The notes: generated from the sequence alone by a model not told the origin. 64,000 nucleotides of DNA from Eopsaltria australis (GCA_034509425.1 JAVTVJ010000228.1:186001-250000); one strand, 5' to 3'; positions 13,601-26,300 are shown, numbered from the stretch's first letter. Made by a program: numbers and translations.

Positions 13601-14462
13601 GGAATCACAGAATATTCTGAGTTGGAAGGGACCCCACAAGGATCATCAAGTCCATCTCCCTGCACAGGACCATCCCCAAGAGTCACACCAAGTGCCTGAG
13701 AGCATTGTCCAAATGCTTCTTGAACTCTGGCAGCCTTGGTGCAGTGACCATGGTTTACTTCCCTGGGGAACCTGTTCCAGTGCACAACCACCCTCTGGGC
13801 AAAAACCCTTTTTCTAATATCCAACTTAAAACTCTCCTGGAACAACTTCAGGACATTCCCTCAGGTCCTGTCACTGTTCACCACAGAGAAAAGATCCTTC
13901 TTCTGCCATTCCTCATCCCCTCATGAGGAAGATGTAGATTGCAATGAGGTCTCCCTTCAATCTCCTCCAGGATGAACATACCAAGTGACCTCAGCTATTC
14001 CCCACACAGCTTCCCCTCCAGACTCTTCACCATCCTTGTTGCCCTCCTTTGGATGCCCTCTAATAGCTTAATGTCTTATATTGGGCACCCAAAGCTGCCC
14101 CAAACAGTCGAGGTGAGGCTGGCCTAGTGCAGAGCAGAGCAGGGCAGGGCAATCCCCTCCCTTGCCTGGCTGGTGTTTCTGTGCCTGATGCTCCCCAGGA
14201 CACGGGTGGCCCTCCTGGCAACCAGGGCACTGCTGACTCATATTTAACTTGCCATCAACCAGGACCCCCAGGTCCTGGTCCCTCTCTGTGGCACTGCTTT
14301 CCAGCATCTCATTCCTCAGTCTGTCTGTACACTCAGGGTTGCCCCATCCCAGGTTCAGAATCTGACACTTTCCCTTGTTGAAGTTCATAATGGTTGGTAG
14401 TTGTGCTGTCCTATGATTAGTCAAGGTCTCTCTGCAGGGTCTCCCTGCCTTTGTGCTAAGTG
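13601..14462 (-). mobile_element. CR1 LINE, 5'-truncated (ORF2 C-terminus and 3' end)
   Basis: The left edge on the plus strand is the reverse complement of the avian CR1 3' terminus: an AATCACAGAAT word followed by GAGTTGGAAGGGACC. Reading the minus strand from 14424, the translation carries CR1 reverse-transcriptase C-terminal motifs in order: NFNKGKCQILNLG, then DQDLGVLVDGKLNMSQQC (14068-14424), and later IRKRVF...HWNRFPREV (13534-13845). The two pieces lie in different frames with intervening damage, so the copy is dead. About 860 bp remain of a roughly 4.5-kb element. The 5' UTR, ORF1, endonuclease and catalytic RT core are missing, the usual result of aborted target-primed reverse transcription. 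This is the best preserved LINE in the window and the clearest avian signature. Confidence 0.95.
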
Positions 14463-16344
14463 CTGCTCATGATCGTGACATGACACAAATATTTTTTCGA
14501 ATTACCATCTGATCAAAACGCCTGGTTTAGTATGAAAACTCTTCAATGCTTTTAAGAGATGGCATAAAATCACATATACTACAAATTTTCATGAAAGAGA
14601 ACATTTTGATACCTTTTCTTTTAGCATAGGAAAAATGAAAATGAAGGTCCCTTGAAATGGCCTCTTATTTTAGTGGTATCTGCACAATAATTTGGAAGAA
14701 GTTAAAAGTACTGCTGTATACTTCATTTCACTAATAGCATTCATTTATTGTGCTTTTATGTTTTTATTTATGAAGATTTGCTGAAATGAGGAGCAGGACT
14801 AGAGAAAGTAGGACTAGAGAAAGTAGGAATTATTTTTTTGCCCAGAGTACAAATTAAGGACCAAAATGTATTATAAATATGAATTAATCAGTGACAATCT
14901 AATTGAATCAGGATGTCTCTGTATGCTTAAGACTGGCGACAGCTGCTCTGTTAACCTATATTTCTAGCTGTGTAGAAACTAAGACAGAATGAAGGAAATT
15001 TACAATCCATGAATCCCTCAATGGAGACAACAAAATTGCATTGATACTTTTAACCTCTTTCCCAGTAATCGTGGAGATATTTCCCATATGGCCAACTTTC
15101 GGTATGAAACTTCAGTGAAAGGCATCCACACCATGCCCTCAGTTTCCCTAGGTAATAGGCCAATCACATGCAGATGCAATCACAGCCGCCAACAAGCAAG
15201 CTCCACTCCTAGCAGCATAATGAAGAGGCAAACTTGATGAACACATCAAATATGCTCCTCAGAAAAACACATATTCCTTCCAATGGGAAAAGGAAAAACA
15301 AAGAAGGTGAAACACATGAGGAGTTTTGGTGAAGTATTTGTGCTACAGCATTAAGAGGCAATATTTTTTATTAATCTATGCCACAATAGCTAATAGCTAA
15401 TTAGTAAGTAGCATGGAAGTGAGCTGTAAGCATGAAAGTCCAATGGAGTCTGTGCTTTGTAGCATCCACCACCATTGTTGTTCCTGAAGTGACAGGGAGA
15501 GACAATATTGCAGAAATTATAATTGGAGAATCTGCCTCTGTGGGCCAGAACAGTCTAATTCCACTCAGAGGTCTGCAGGGCACAGCAACCAGTGTATTGA
15601 AAACTGCTACTGATGCACCAAATAAGCATTTTTTACAGTCAAAAGTATGTCAGTCACTCTGATGACTCGGCAGCCACCCAACAACCAGTAACTAGAAATG
15701 TGTGGATCAGCATTTGAGAGAAGTTTGTGAAATGAAGTTTTATTAGCTCTTCAGAGAAATTCATCATGCCACAATACTTTTCTTATTTACTTTTCTTGAG
15801 GAACTAGGTATTTTTCATAAGATCCAAGAAGAAATTGAACCCGCAATCTTCCATAGCTGAATGACAGTGGCTTTGAAAGTCATAATGTTCCTCAGATACA
15901 GTACTGCTCCTGTTGTAACTCATTGCTAGAAACAACTTTCTAGTGAGAGTATTTCTCCTGCTTCTCAAACACACAAGATCATTCCACAGAGAAATATTGT
16001 GTAGAAAACACCTCATTTTATATTAATGCAAAATTAATTGAATTGGTTGGAGGTCTTGGCTTTACCACTCTGAAACCATGGAAAGGTTTGCTATCCTTCA
16101 GTGCCAGAGATTTTACTGTGAATTATTTACACCATTTGTATATACAAAATCTGGAAGGAGCTTCTAGCAGCTTTTTGAAAATCTGCTAGAAGAAACCTAA
16201 AATTCCCCTGAGTTTTTGCAGTTATGCAATACAAATTTTTATATTACAAAATTCTCCTGTTTCAAAGGAATTCTAGTAAAGACCTGCTCAAGTAGAGGCA
16301 GGAAGTGTTGGAAAATTGTTCAACCTATTGCTTTCTGTGTACAG
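14463..16344. other. Unique non-coding DNA between two CR1 copies
   Basis: No gene is recognised. A 15-bp tandem duplication lies at 14796-14825. The stretch 15060-15640 has balanced composition and few simple repeats, and holds overlapping open frames on both strands (15432-15662 plus, 15401-15583 minus). It could be a conserved non-coding element, but I see no decisive motif. Confidence 0.5.
14796..14825. repeat. Perfect 15-bp tandem duplication
   Basis: The unit GGACTAGAGAAAGTA occurs twice head-to-tail (14796-14810 and 14811-14825) with no mismatch. The following bases start a third partial copy. It is a small, probably recent slippage duplication. Confidence 0.9.
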
Positions 16345-16470
16345 TCTATGATAGAATCATAAAATGGTTTGAATTGGAAAGAACCTTAAAGGTCATCCAG
16401 TCCCACTACCATGAAGTGAGATGCCACCTACTAGACCAGGTTGCTCAGAACCATGTCCAATCTGGTCTTA
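16345..16470 (-). mobile_element. CR1 LINE 3'-end fragment
   Basis: On the plus strand the sequence runs from an ATAGAATCATAAAATGG word through TTGGAAAGAACCTTAAAGG and CCAGTCC to CTAGACCAGGTTGCTCAGA. This is the reverse complement of the avian CR1 3' UTR and terminal ORF2 region. Only about 125 bp remain, with several substitutions against the familiar family sequence. It points the same way as the copy at 13601-14462. The overlapping plus-strand open frame (16305-16487) is a by-product. Confidence 0.9.
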
Positions 16471-19400
16471 TTCTCTTTTTTCTCTAAGACTGTGAGTTCT
16501 AAAGTTTGTAAATAGTTCAAAGTTAGTAATAACTTGAACTTAGTGAACATATTTTTCTATTTATAAAATGTTCAATATAATTCTGTCCCATGCTTATCTT
16601 GCCTTCATATCCTAGAATAATCAATTAAAAATGTAATCTTTACATTCTGGAAAATCCTCTGTAGAAGTTGAATATTGGCTGTGAGACTATTACATCTGAC
16701 CTATTAGTCAATTGTAATTGATTTGGAAATTGGCACGCTGCACACATTTTTGCCTGCACAACTTCTCTTCATGATGACTTACAGAGGAAAAACACAAAAA
16801 AAGACACAAAATTATGTAAAAAATCAAAAGGAAAAAAATAATTTTGTGTATGTGTGTCTGCAAATAGTTCTGTAAGAAATGGGACAAAACCAATTTCACG
16901 TTTTCAAAAATCTAAAGAGGGTGTTGCAAAACCAGGGAGAATCATGTACCATGTACTATTACTCATATAGTGTGTATCTTGAGGTTTGAGTTTTCTGTGG
17001 GCATAGAAAGGTCACAGAACTTACTGCTTGATCGAAAACTTGATAATCCCCTATTTGTTTTTAGTTTTGTCCATCAACTTCTACATGATTTGCATGGTTT
17101 TTACTGACATTTGCTTTTCTGATTCCTTTGGCTTTTTAAAAATTCTTCCCCGTACATAATATTTTGCACATTAACATGTGTTGTAGATCTGGTTCTGTAG
17201 AGTGCTCTCAAACCAAACAAAGCCCATGTGATCCCTAGCACCATTCCTGAAACCATCAGCCCCTTGTTGTATTAGGTGCTTGTGGTCTGTCAGGCAAGTT
17301 GTGTATTAAAAGAAAAGAAAAGCGCCTCATAAAAACACATACATTTGATCTTTACAACTATTTTTAGTTTGTGTCAATCTTCTATGGCCCTGGGCAACAG
17401 AGGCAAAATGCCAACCTTGGCAATCTTTTCAGACACTCTAATATGCCAAGTTCTGGCAGCAGCACATTTTTATCAGAATTGTTTTCCAGCCTCAGTAAAC
17501 TGCTTCAAAGGCTGGTGTGCCTGTTATGGATATGACATCCGTGGAGACCACAATGATTGCAATCAAAAAGTAGCGGAGAAAATAGAAAGAGTTAGTGTCA
17601 GTTCTGATTCTCACTATCCCTTTCATCATGACAATAAATTAATACAGCTCAGCTTCTGCTCTCGTAAGCCTTTTCCATAAGAACAAAGTATTAGAATCCT
17701 AGTGCTTAACATTCACAGTGAAATATTCTGGTGTTACAAATGTAGTGGATTTGTAGTATGAAATGCAAAAAAGTATGTCTGTGCAATGTCATGATAAGAA
17801 TGTACATGCACAGAGGAGTCAAGAAATTTGAAGTGATGATTCCCACAGGAATTTTAACTCAGTCCTCTTCTACCTTGCAAAGAATTTTCTAACAATTTCT
17901 TTGGCAGCTATTTCTAGGTCTACGTGCAGTATGGATATTGTGTTTGTCCTGGAAATCATAACTTTGAATTGTTAAACATTTTGATGAGTGTGAATTTCTT
18001 AACATAATATCATAAAAATATTATTTTAAAGGATTCTTTTCTTTTTTAAGAATGAGTGCTTTCCATCCTTTAAAATGTAGACATGTAAAAAGCAAAATTA
18101 ATAAACTGTGATCTGTAGTATTATAGAGAAAATGACATGATTTCAAAGTTTTTCAACAACTAGTTGACCATGTAATCAGTAGTTTAACAATATCTGTGTT
18201 TGCATAATGGTAACATGATCAGAAGTGCTGACCAGACAAGGAAATTGTTTTGATTATATTATATGCATTTCAACACTTCCCAGGATGCCTGGATGCATTT
18301 TCTATGTGTTTGATATCCAATGTAATACCCAGAGAGTCCTTTTTGACTTTACAGAATTGGATCAGTACCTGAAGCCTTGACCTTATAGTACCTTAAGCAT
18401 ACTTGTAATCCATTTGCATTGGAGCATTGAGTCAGGATTGTTATAAATATTCTGTTCTATAAAGGCCAATAGATGTCCTAGAATATGTTGTTTTTTATGT
18501 GTTAATGCATTTGTTTCTTATCTGGTACTTCCAAACTCAGCCAAGCACGAAATCTTCCCCTTTGACTATATACATACAGCATTTGCAACTTGCCAAATAA
18601 CTCTTTTCTGGACTAAGCAGTATGCAAAAAATGACAAGGACATTTTCCTTAAAGTACAAAAGGCAGTTTTAATGAAAAACAGCCACATTTTACTTTATTC
18701 ATCATGAAAGGTGGTAAACTGCAGACTGAGCACAAAAATGAAAAATATCAGTTCAGACGATATTTTCGCTTTTGAAAAACAAAAAAGAAGCTCTCAAAAT
18801 AGGATTTGGCACAAAATTGCCTCTATGCTTATATTTGCTCTTCAGTTTGCTATAAAAATATGACCTTTTCAATATTTTCTCCTTGAGAGGAGGCTCTTAT
18901 CTCAAGTTTCCTTTCCAGAGGAGATTAGTGCATTAATACTAATGCATCCTCTCCCTAAAAGAAGCCAACAGCAAGACCAAACATGATTTCTTTCTTGACT
19001 GAACAGTATGGTACCATGCCATCACCTGGACTCAGAGAAAAACAAGTCTATTCTTTGCTCGCCAAGACAATTGTCTCCATGAAGAACACAGAAGTTTACT
19101 ACAGAGCCTACACCAATACACTGCAAAATACAATTGCTTAATTTCCCAAGTGAGGGTTGGTCACCAAATTTTTGTGAAATGTTTCTCTAGGGATCTGTAG
19201 AGCAGACATAGTGTTCTTTACTCATAGTTCCAAGTAGCAGTTGTTGTTGGATGCTCTTGCTTCTGAGACTTCAACATACAAGATGAATAGGCCGTTCAGT
19301 GGTATTCTGCTTTAATGAGCTGCCTCTCCTACCCTGTAGGAGGACAACCTGATGCTGTGCAATCATGGAAAGTACATCTGTAGCAATAAAATACAGGGTA

Positions 19401-20196
19401 AACCCCTCTGCCCTCCACCTCTAACCCCTATCACCCTGCATGAAACCAAACAGGGATGGTGAAATACTAATGCACTGTGATATAACTCTTAAGCTGCTGA
19501 AGGGCACATGCAGGTGAGAAAGGTTGTTGTTTTCATATATTGTGTTGAGGGAGAATAGAAAATCATCTTTATTAGTCTTTGCTGGTAATCTTCTGTACGG
19601 TCTCAGATGTTGCAGACTAGTAGGTGACCTAATTTATATTAACACAACATTGTTGAAACTGCTATATCCGTTTTATGCTTGCTATCTACCCTGGAAAACT
19701 AATACTTGATTAAATTATTGGAAACAGCTGAAATGTTCTGTGGAAAGGTGTTTTCTCTTGGCTTTGCAGTTAGAACTGGAATCATTTGGCATTTCTCAAA
19801 TCTGCTTTTAAGATGCAGATATGACTCTTGCAGTCATAATCCTTTGTCAGATATATCAACTTCAAAAATTCTGTTTGACCTTAAAGACAGAATTAGGACT
19901 TGATTAATATTCTGTGTATGCTTTTCTTTTCACATTTACAAAACTGGGAATGTAAGAAAATCTTGAAATAGAGTTTTCATAAGAAAATCTTTCAGCAAAT
20001 AAAAACAGATCATAAAAGGAATGGATGTTTTGACTGTCAGAATCTTCTCATTTATAAAATACCTTTGAAGTCAACTAACGGTAAACAGTAATAAAAATAA
20101 GTGTCAGTTATCCCAATGTAAAATATAAGAAGGCAAGCTTTATGGAGAAGCTCTCTGTAACACTTCAGACTGGGGACACTGGACAGCCTTCCTCTT
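16471..20196. other. Unique AT-rich non-coding DNA
   Basis: No gene or named repeat is recognised. A 111-codon plus-strand frame at 17345-17680 has no recognisable motif, although the stretch 17380-17650 has a balanced composition and could be conserved. A small hairpin (TGCATTA, 4-base loop, TAATGCA) lies at 18929-18946. Confidence 0.55.
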
Positions 20197-20515
20197 AGTC
20201 CTGGTTTAACCAAGCCCCACACAACCACTTGCTTACACCTCTTCCCCTGGTGGGATTGGCAGAGAATTGGAATGGTAAACTGAGACAGCTCATGGGTTGA
20301 GATAAAGACAGTTTAATAGGTAAAGCAAAAGCTGGCACAGAAGCAAAACAATACAAGAAACTAATGCACCACTTCATCACTTTCTGGACTGTCAGATTTT
20401 TATCTATGTCCAGGAAAGCAGGGCTTCATCATTCATCTCCACTCTCCAGCAATTTACAGCCCAAGGACTGCCTGTGGCTGAGGATGTAGAATGATACTGG
20501 TATGGTACATGGACA
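20197..20515 (-). mobile_element. Endogenous retrovirus LTR fragment (3' part)
   Basis: Read on the minus strand, the segment ends with a GGTTAAACCAGGACT terminus near 20197. Further inside are GTGTGGGGCTTGG, then CCTATTAAACTGTCTTTATC with an ATTAAA polyadenylation signal, then GCTTTTGCTTTACC, and an AAGCCCTGCTTTCCTGGA word. This order matches the R/U5 end of a solo-LTR family common in neoavian and passerine genomes (ERVL-like by memory, not checked). The U3/promoter half is missing or too diverged beyond about 20515. No internal viral coding sequence is seen nearby, so this is a truncated solo LTR with no coding capacity. Confidence 0.8.
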
Positions 20516-20819
20516 GAGGTAGGAAAAGCCAGATGGGTTAATCTTCCTGATGGGTAATAAGAATGATGATCAATTGAACAAAAATATGACTTCAAAGCTA
20601 TTAATTTCCTATGCAATGAGATTTAATATAAGAAAAATTCTGAAATTCACATTGTCACTGCTGTTATATATGCTAAAGATAAAGACTACCAACAGTTACA
20701 GAGACCTTCCTTAAGCAATCAGTTTTTGAAAAGAAAAAAACCAAAATAATTATTTATTTAACCAACGGAACACTCCAAAATTAATTGCTTTTATTTCTTT
20801 TCATTGGTTGTCTCTCTAG
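20516..20819. other. Unique AT-rich DNA
   Basis: Nothing is recognised between the LTR and the exon candidate. A pyrimidine-rich tract ending in TCTCTCTAG closes the interval. Confidence 0.5.
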
Positions 20820-20954
20820 CATATGAAGCTGACTCTCCTTTTGTATTCTGTGTTGATGATAATGCTACAGTTAGGTTGTCCTCCTGCCAACACAGTGCAC
20901 AGTTAGGAGAAATCTGGAGAATGGAAATGTCAGCTACTGGCTTGGCTATTAAAG
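20820..20954 (+). other. Speculative exon candidate (135 bp, phase 1-1)
   Basis: A strong polypyrimidine tract and TCTCTCTAG acceptor precede 20820, and AAAG|GTAATT, a plausible donor, follows 20954. The length is a multiple of three. One frame is open throughout (ADSPFVFCVDDNATV ... LGEIWRMEMS), giving a symmetric phase 1-1 exon of about 45 codons. I recognise no domain or protein. The chance of such an arrangement in 64 kb of intronic-type DNA is not small, so this is a lead, not a gene call. Confidence 0.15.
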
Positions 20955-21369
20955 GTAATTACTCTCTGATGAAACCCAACTGTTGCAGAATGCTTTGTAG
21001 ACTAAAATCAACACCTTCACTGTGTAATACTCCATTTAAATATTAATCTTTATAAAGATTCTCATCTGAGATGATACTGGCAGGTGTTATAATGCAAACC
21101 TATCAAGTTTTTGGGAAATAAAATTTCTAAAAACATGGCACTTAGAAGGGTCTTTGCTGGTGAGTACCTTTGAAGAATTAGCCCACATGTCCATGAAAGA
21201 AAGAGCTGAGCAAATGAAGAACAAGTAAATATTTGGAAAAAGAGAAAGCACAAAATATTCTCTAATTTATTTCATTATTCTACCTTTTAATTACTAGGCT
21301 AATTAAAGGAAGAGAAACATTTTCATGTTCTTTTGAAAACAGAAGGCAAATTTGGTTTGGAAGATGCTA
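20955..21369. other. Unique non-coding DNA
   Basis: Nothing is recognised. The sequence is AT-rich with no simple repeat longer than a few units. Confidence 0.5.
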
Positions 21370-22260
21370 ATTTTTTGCATAATTGAGAAAATCCCAACAC
21401 CGTTGCACTGAAAGCTTTCTTGACACTGGCTTGGTGATGTTTAAGTCGGGGTGTGCAGACATTCACTGATTTTATCTATTGTGTTTAATTTCTTCCCTGA
21501 CTTAGTACAAACAGTCTTTTCCATAGTCAAGTCTTGGGAATTTGCCATCTTCAGTGAAACATGCAAAGATCTAATTGCTTGTCACACCTGTGATATTCAT
21601 TTTCCTTGAAGCCCTGCAATATTACATGGAAAATCAGTCTGTAGCTGTGTGAAAAGGTTGAAAGCCTTATGGTGAGCCAAGGCAGAGCTGACACATTTTT
21701 CCCTGCTAGAAAGTGCAATAGTCTCTGTCTTACAGAATGCTTTTGATTGCTCTGAGTGATGTTACTGCAGGCTGAGTTTTCTCTGAGGTAGCACTGACTG
21801 CTGAAACATCACCAAACCTTTACATGCAATCCATTAGCAACTTTTGCCAGAACCATCTACAAGTACAAAATTGCTAATATTCAAGAGCCTGCAGAACTTA
21901 ATTCCTGCATTTTTCTGGACCCTAATGCCTGGGAAGAAGAGCTATTCTAATGGAAGAACTCATATTTGAACCTCTTTTTGAAGTTGTGAAACCCTTTTGG
22001 GCTCCCCAGCACCTGTCTGATCTGGGCATTTGGCAGCAGCTCAGTTCCTGGAGGTTGGGGAATGGCAATCAATTCTAATTATCGGCTGATGCTGTAAATA
22101 TGCACTTGGTCCTGGAGGATCTGAGCTTATGCCAGAAATTAGGAGTGTTTAGTAGTCCCTTGGCTAGTGCAGACACTTGCAGCTACTAATTAGCAGTAGC
22201 TTTTTGCTTCCCTGCTCTGTGGAGAATGGAACTGCTGCTAAATATCAGTCTTCCTAAGGA
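21370..22260. promoter_or_regulatory. Candidate conserved non-coding / enhancer block
   Basis: This stretch has balanced composition, almost no homopolymers and a dense set of homeodomain words: TAATTA at 22076-22081 and CTAATTAG at 22186-22193. The second sits inside a 19-bp inverted repeat (22182-22200) with GCTACT and AGTAGC arms. TGCAAAT-like and CAGCTG-like words also occur. No reading frame is long. The texture resembles known vertebrate developmental enhancers, but this is an impression. Cross-species alignment would decide. Confidence 0.25.
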
Positions 22261-22729
22261 AGTTGTGCTTTGTTCAGATTATGCTAGCCCACAGCCAGCA
22301 TGAGGAAAAGGGTGGTCCTTCCCTTCCCTCAGCCTTGCATGCTTGTTGTGCTGGCACTTTGTAATTGTGTCATGACTTACACCAAAACTAACCCTCCAGA
22401 AATCTGATATCAGTAAACTGGTGTGACTCATTCCATGGCTCCATTTAGTGTTAGAGCTAATGAAAAGGAGGAAATTGCAATCTGAGGCCATGGGAAAGAG
22501 GATCCTTCTTCTTGACAGCAGGGGAACCTTGGATTGGCTTAAACCATCATGAAACGAGCCAGTGAGCCCTTCAGACATTTTGATCCCCTATGAACAATTT
22601 CTAAGCTCTCAAGGGACAAAAGACTCACAGTTCTAGAGCACAGCTGGGGAAGAAAAAGGAACAAATGTGATGTGATGAAAACAAACAATGCTAGAGTAGT
22701 TCAGCAGGCATGGGTGGTTTAACCTCTCT
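22261..22729. other. Unique DNA between two candidate regulatory blocks
   Basis: No repeat or gene is recognised. A 99-codon minus-strand frame (22279-22578) has no recognisable motif. Confidence 0.45.
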
Positions 22730-23350
22730 TTAAGAATCACCAGTAGGCTTAGTGCGAACCGGAGACTACTTTCACTTCTGCAAACTAACTCCCAGCAACC
22801 TTTTAAATTAAGCTGGTGGATCAGCTACATGTGCTCCTCAGTCTTGCCAGTCACTTTCCAGTGGTGCCATATCTCTTGTGCTTGAATACATTCCTCTTCA
22901 ACCAAATAGTGATTTCTATTAAGTAATTACTACAGGATTTGTTGCTGGTGCAAAGGAACCTTATTTGCTCTCTATTTATTTCAAGACTGCATGTTTACAG
23001 CCTTTTGACAGAGCAAAATGGAATATTCCAACAGCAGGAGATTTTTTTTCTAGTGGAATATTCCTATAAACACGGAATTTTGGCTTGATGTTTTTTCAGT
23101 CATTACCAGAAAGAGTTAAAGTCTCTTATCTCTTGCATTTGTCTGAAATGTCTGACTTTGTATAGAACATCTGTCATTTGGTTAGTCTTTATTACCATTC
23201 ATGTTGAAGCAATGATGAATTGCTGTTTCAATGTCTTCATCAGATTGCACAGATATGTTCTTTGAGCATCTACCCATTTATCCTCAAAGCACTATCTGGA
23301 TGGTTTAATTGATCGAATGTAGCACAATGGCATGTGTCAATCTACTAGCC
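22730..23350. promoter_or_regulatory. Second candidate conserved non-coding block
   Basis: The composition is balanced and repeats are absent. Two short palindromes, TGGAATATTCCA at 23019-23030 and GGAATATTCC at 23055-23064, lie 25 bases apart. Word texture is similar to 21370-22260. Function is inferred only from appearance. Confidence 0.2.
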
Positions 23351-26300
23351 AGCCTTTTCTTCATATCTCACACTTTTTAATGTGGCTTTAGAGGATGTTA
23401 GATAATGAATGAGGAATAACTACCATATCTCCTGACTATATAGATGTATTGATTGAATTACTGTGCGTCTATTAGGGACTCTGGATCTTTCACAGAGTTA
23501 AGAAAGCAACATGCTTCTCTTTTTAAAAATATTTAAAATATTTTTTAGCATTTATTAAAAAATTCAGGATAAGTTTTGCAACTGTTGGTGCAGGCATGCC
23601 TGGTTTTCAATGAATTTCACTGGATTAGTTCTTATATACTTTTCAGATTTTTTTTTGTGTCGCACAGTCCTACTGTATGGTATATTTGTTGGATGCAACT
23701 TCTTTTACAGGCTTTTGCCTAACCTTTAACTCATGAGGATCACAGTAATTCTTTTTGATAGAAGCTTAGTTTCAGTTTCAAGAAGTCATAGTTAAGTCAT
23801 AATTTAATCTTTTTTTCTGTTTCATAAATTGGTTTTGGTACAAAATAAGAAACTTATATTTCAGTATAACATCAGAATGAGGGGCTGGATGCCAATCAGG
23901 CTCAGCTAACAGGAGCTATTTTGTGGTCTTCAGAAAGTCTGTATATGTAAGAGGGGATTAGTCTTATGGCTAGTAGCCAGCAGAGAGTTGAAACTAACGC
24001 TAAGCTGAATTTTGTATATATGTTCATGCAGTACTCCTGAAAACACGGAATTTGTGTCTCTTCAGCACGGCAGTGTAAACAGCCTTTTTCCCCCCATATA
24101 TTCCCCAGACAGACTTCCCTCTAGTTGGCTTCTGTTATCTTCTTTGTAGCTTCTATCACATTTCCCCTTCACCTAACATGCTCTCTGTACTTAGGGCTGT
24201 GGATGATATAGCTCAGTGTCCTTCCACATGATACAAAGGCTTTTGTCTCCAGGTTATTCCCAGATGGTTGGGGATATAGTGAACCGTAAATCAGCTTCCT
24301 AGTCTAATGAAACTATTACATTCTTTGTCTACTCCAATACTTTGCATTTTGACTCCAGAGATGGCTAAATAGTAGGGATTTATAATTTTCTCTGTTTCTG
24401 TCCAATTTTGTGTCCTTAAAAATCACAGCAGATTGCCCATTGCACATTTACAGGGCCATTTCTCCAATCTTTGCACTCCCATGCTCTAGTGGAGATCTCA
24501 GTGAAGGTTCTCAATACAGCTGTGCTTCTATCACTGAAGATGGTCTGTAGCATTATTTTGCTTGGCAGCATTTTAAATAGTCCATGGTTTTGCATTTGAA
24601 TATTTAGAATTTGTATGCAGATTTATAGAATTTATTTTTACACTGTGATACAAAAACAACTACAAAAACCTAAGCAAGACAACCTTGACAAACATTACAC
24701 TAAAATGTTCTTATTTTAACAGAGTGACCTCTAATTCTTCATCCTCAGTTTTGAATCAAGAAGTTACTGTGGCTGGAATTTTTAATCTGCAAATAATTGC
24801 AGCTACATTTTACAGCACTTAGCCTGATTACAGTTCCCACAGAGCTCTGGTGAAATGTGACTTGCATGTAGCTCTGTTTCTATTACAGGGTCTGAGTTTA
24901 TCCTGCCTTTTTTTCTGATCCAGTTGATTCTGAAGCCTTACACTGCTCAGGCATTTTTTGATGAAATGGTATGTCTTAAAAATATACCAATTTACAGAAG
25001 CCAAAATTTTTCACAATAATGTAAGCATTTCAGTAAGCCTAATTGAAAAGATTTCTATCCTCTAAGGGTTGAACTTCTGATTAAAAACAGTGAGATAGGC
25101 GGAGAGAGAGCCGGAACCCAAGAGAGCTGCTATCTCTTAATGCATTAATGTGGGGAGAGTATGAAAAGGAACTGAAAATGAGTCTTCACCATATTGGTGG
25201 CTGATCACTTTACTCCTCCATATATCAGCTCTTCTGGATGTTCTGTGCTCACTTATTTCCTTCTATAACTTCTCCGACAGAGGAATCACCCTCTGTATTT
25301 TGGAAAATCACGTGTTCCAAAAATGGTGGGTCTGAAATAAACAAGTTACTCTCACCCATGTTCTTCTCTTTTAATCTATTTTAAAAATGTAGAAGTTAGA
25401 TAATGATACTAGGGAAAATTCTGGTGAAATGTATAGATATATTGGTAAGCTGAGAAGGAACTGGGAGGAAAATAAAAGAAAATTCTGGCCCTGGTTCCAC
25501 ATGTTTTAATGCATCTTCCCTCTGTTGCTCAGTTTATGTAATTTAAGAACTCGAGGTTATAAAGATGACATGAGAGTCATCTAGAGTCTTGAATTAAGCA
25601 AACTTAATTAGATTTACTGAAGCTGATTTTTGTTGCTCTAAATCTCTTTGCTCTCATGCTGCTAAATCAGCAATCTCCAGCAACAGGGACAGCAGTTACA
25701 GTTCATTATAACACTGATAGTAAGCCTTGGCTTGTGTCTGAAAGAGCAACACTAAGTGTTTAATGGTTAGACTGGCTGTCAAAGTACCATGTTAGTAGGT
25801 TCTTGATAAAGCTGTGAATTCTAAGCTACTACAGTTTTATTTTAATACCGTCAACTCTGATTAGTTGAGTATGGAACTGGAGGTAGTTTGTCCTGCATTT
25901 TCTTTGCATTTTCTGTCCTGCAGTCTGTCTGTTTGTTTTTCTTAGTATTTTTTGTTGTTGTAGGTGGTACTTTTTTGCTATACATGTACATGGCTTACAT
26001 GAATTTTCAGAAGTGAGAATACCTCTGGCTATTAAAAAATTGGTAAGAACCTCCTTCACACTTGATTGTGTTCATTCTTCAGTAAAATTCAGTGTTGAGA
26101 CACCCTACTTCCTTGTCTCCCCTGGCTGAAGATTGTGGTATTATCCTCTATTCAACTTGTTTCCATGGGTTGGAGAATGAAATTATAGTGTCACAATTTT
26201 TTCCAAAATAATAACCTCTGAACAAAAATGTAACGGAGATGGTACATTCCAGGCATAAAAACATGAAGGATATGACTAGTATGAATGCTTCCTAAGAATT

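Noticed and set aside
14127..14381. Proline- and glycine-rich 84-codon plus-strand frame
   Set aside because: It is the antisense shadow of the CR1 ORF2 relic on the minus strand.
17345..17680. 111-codon plus-strand open frame with several cysteines as a secreted protein
   Set aside because: No clear signal peptide, no family resemblance, and no promoter or splice evidence.
23019..23064. GGAATATTCC sites as SRF CArG boxes
   Set aside because: CArG boxes need CC followed by six A/T and GG; these run GG to CC.
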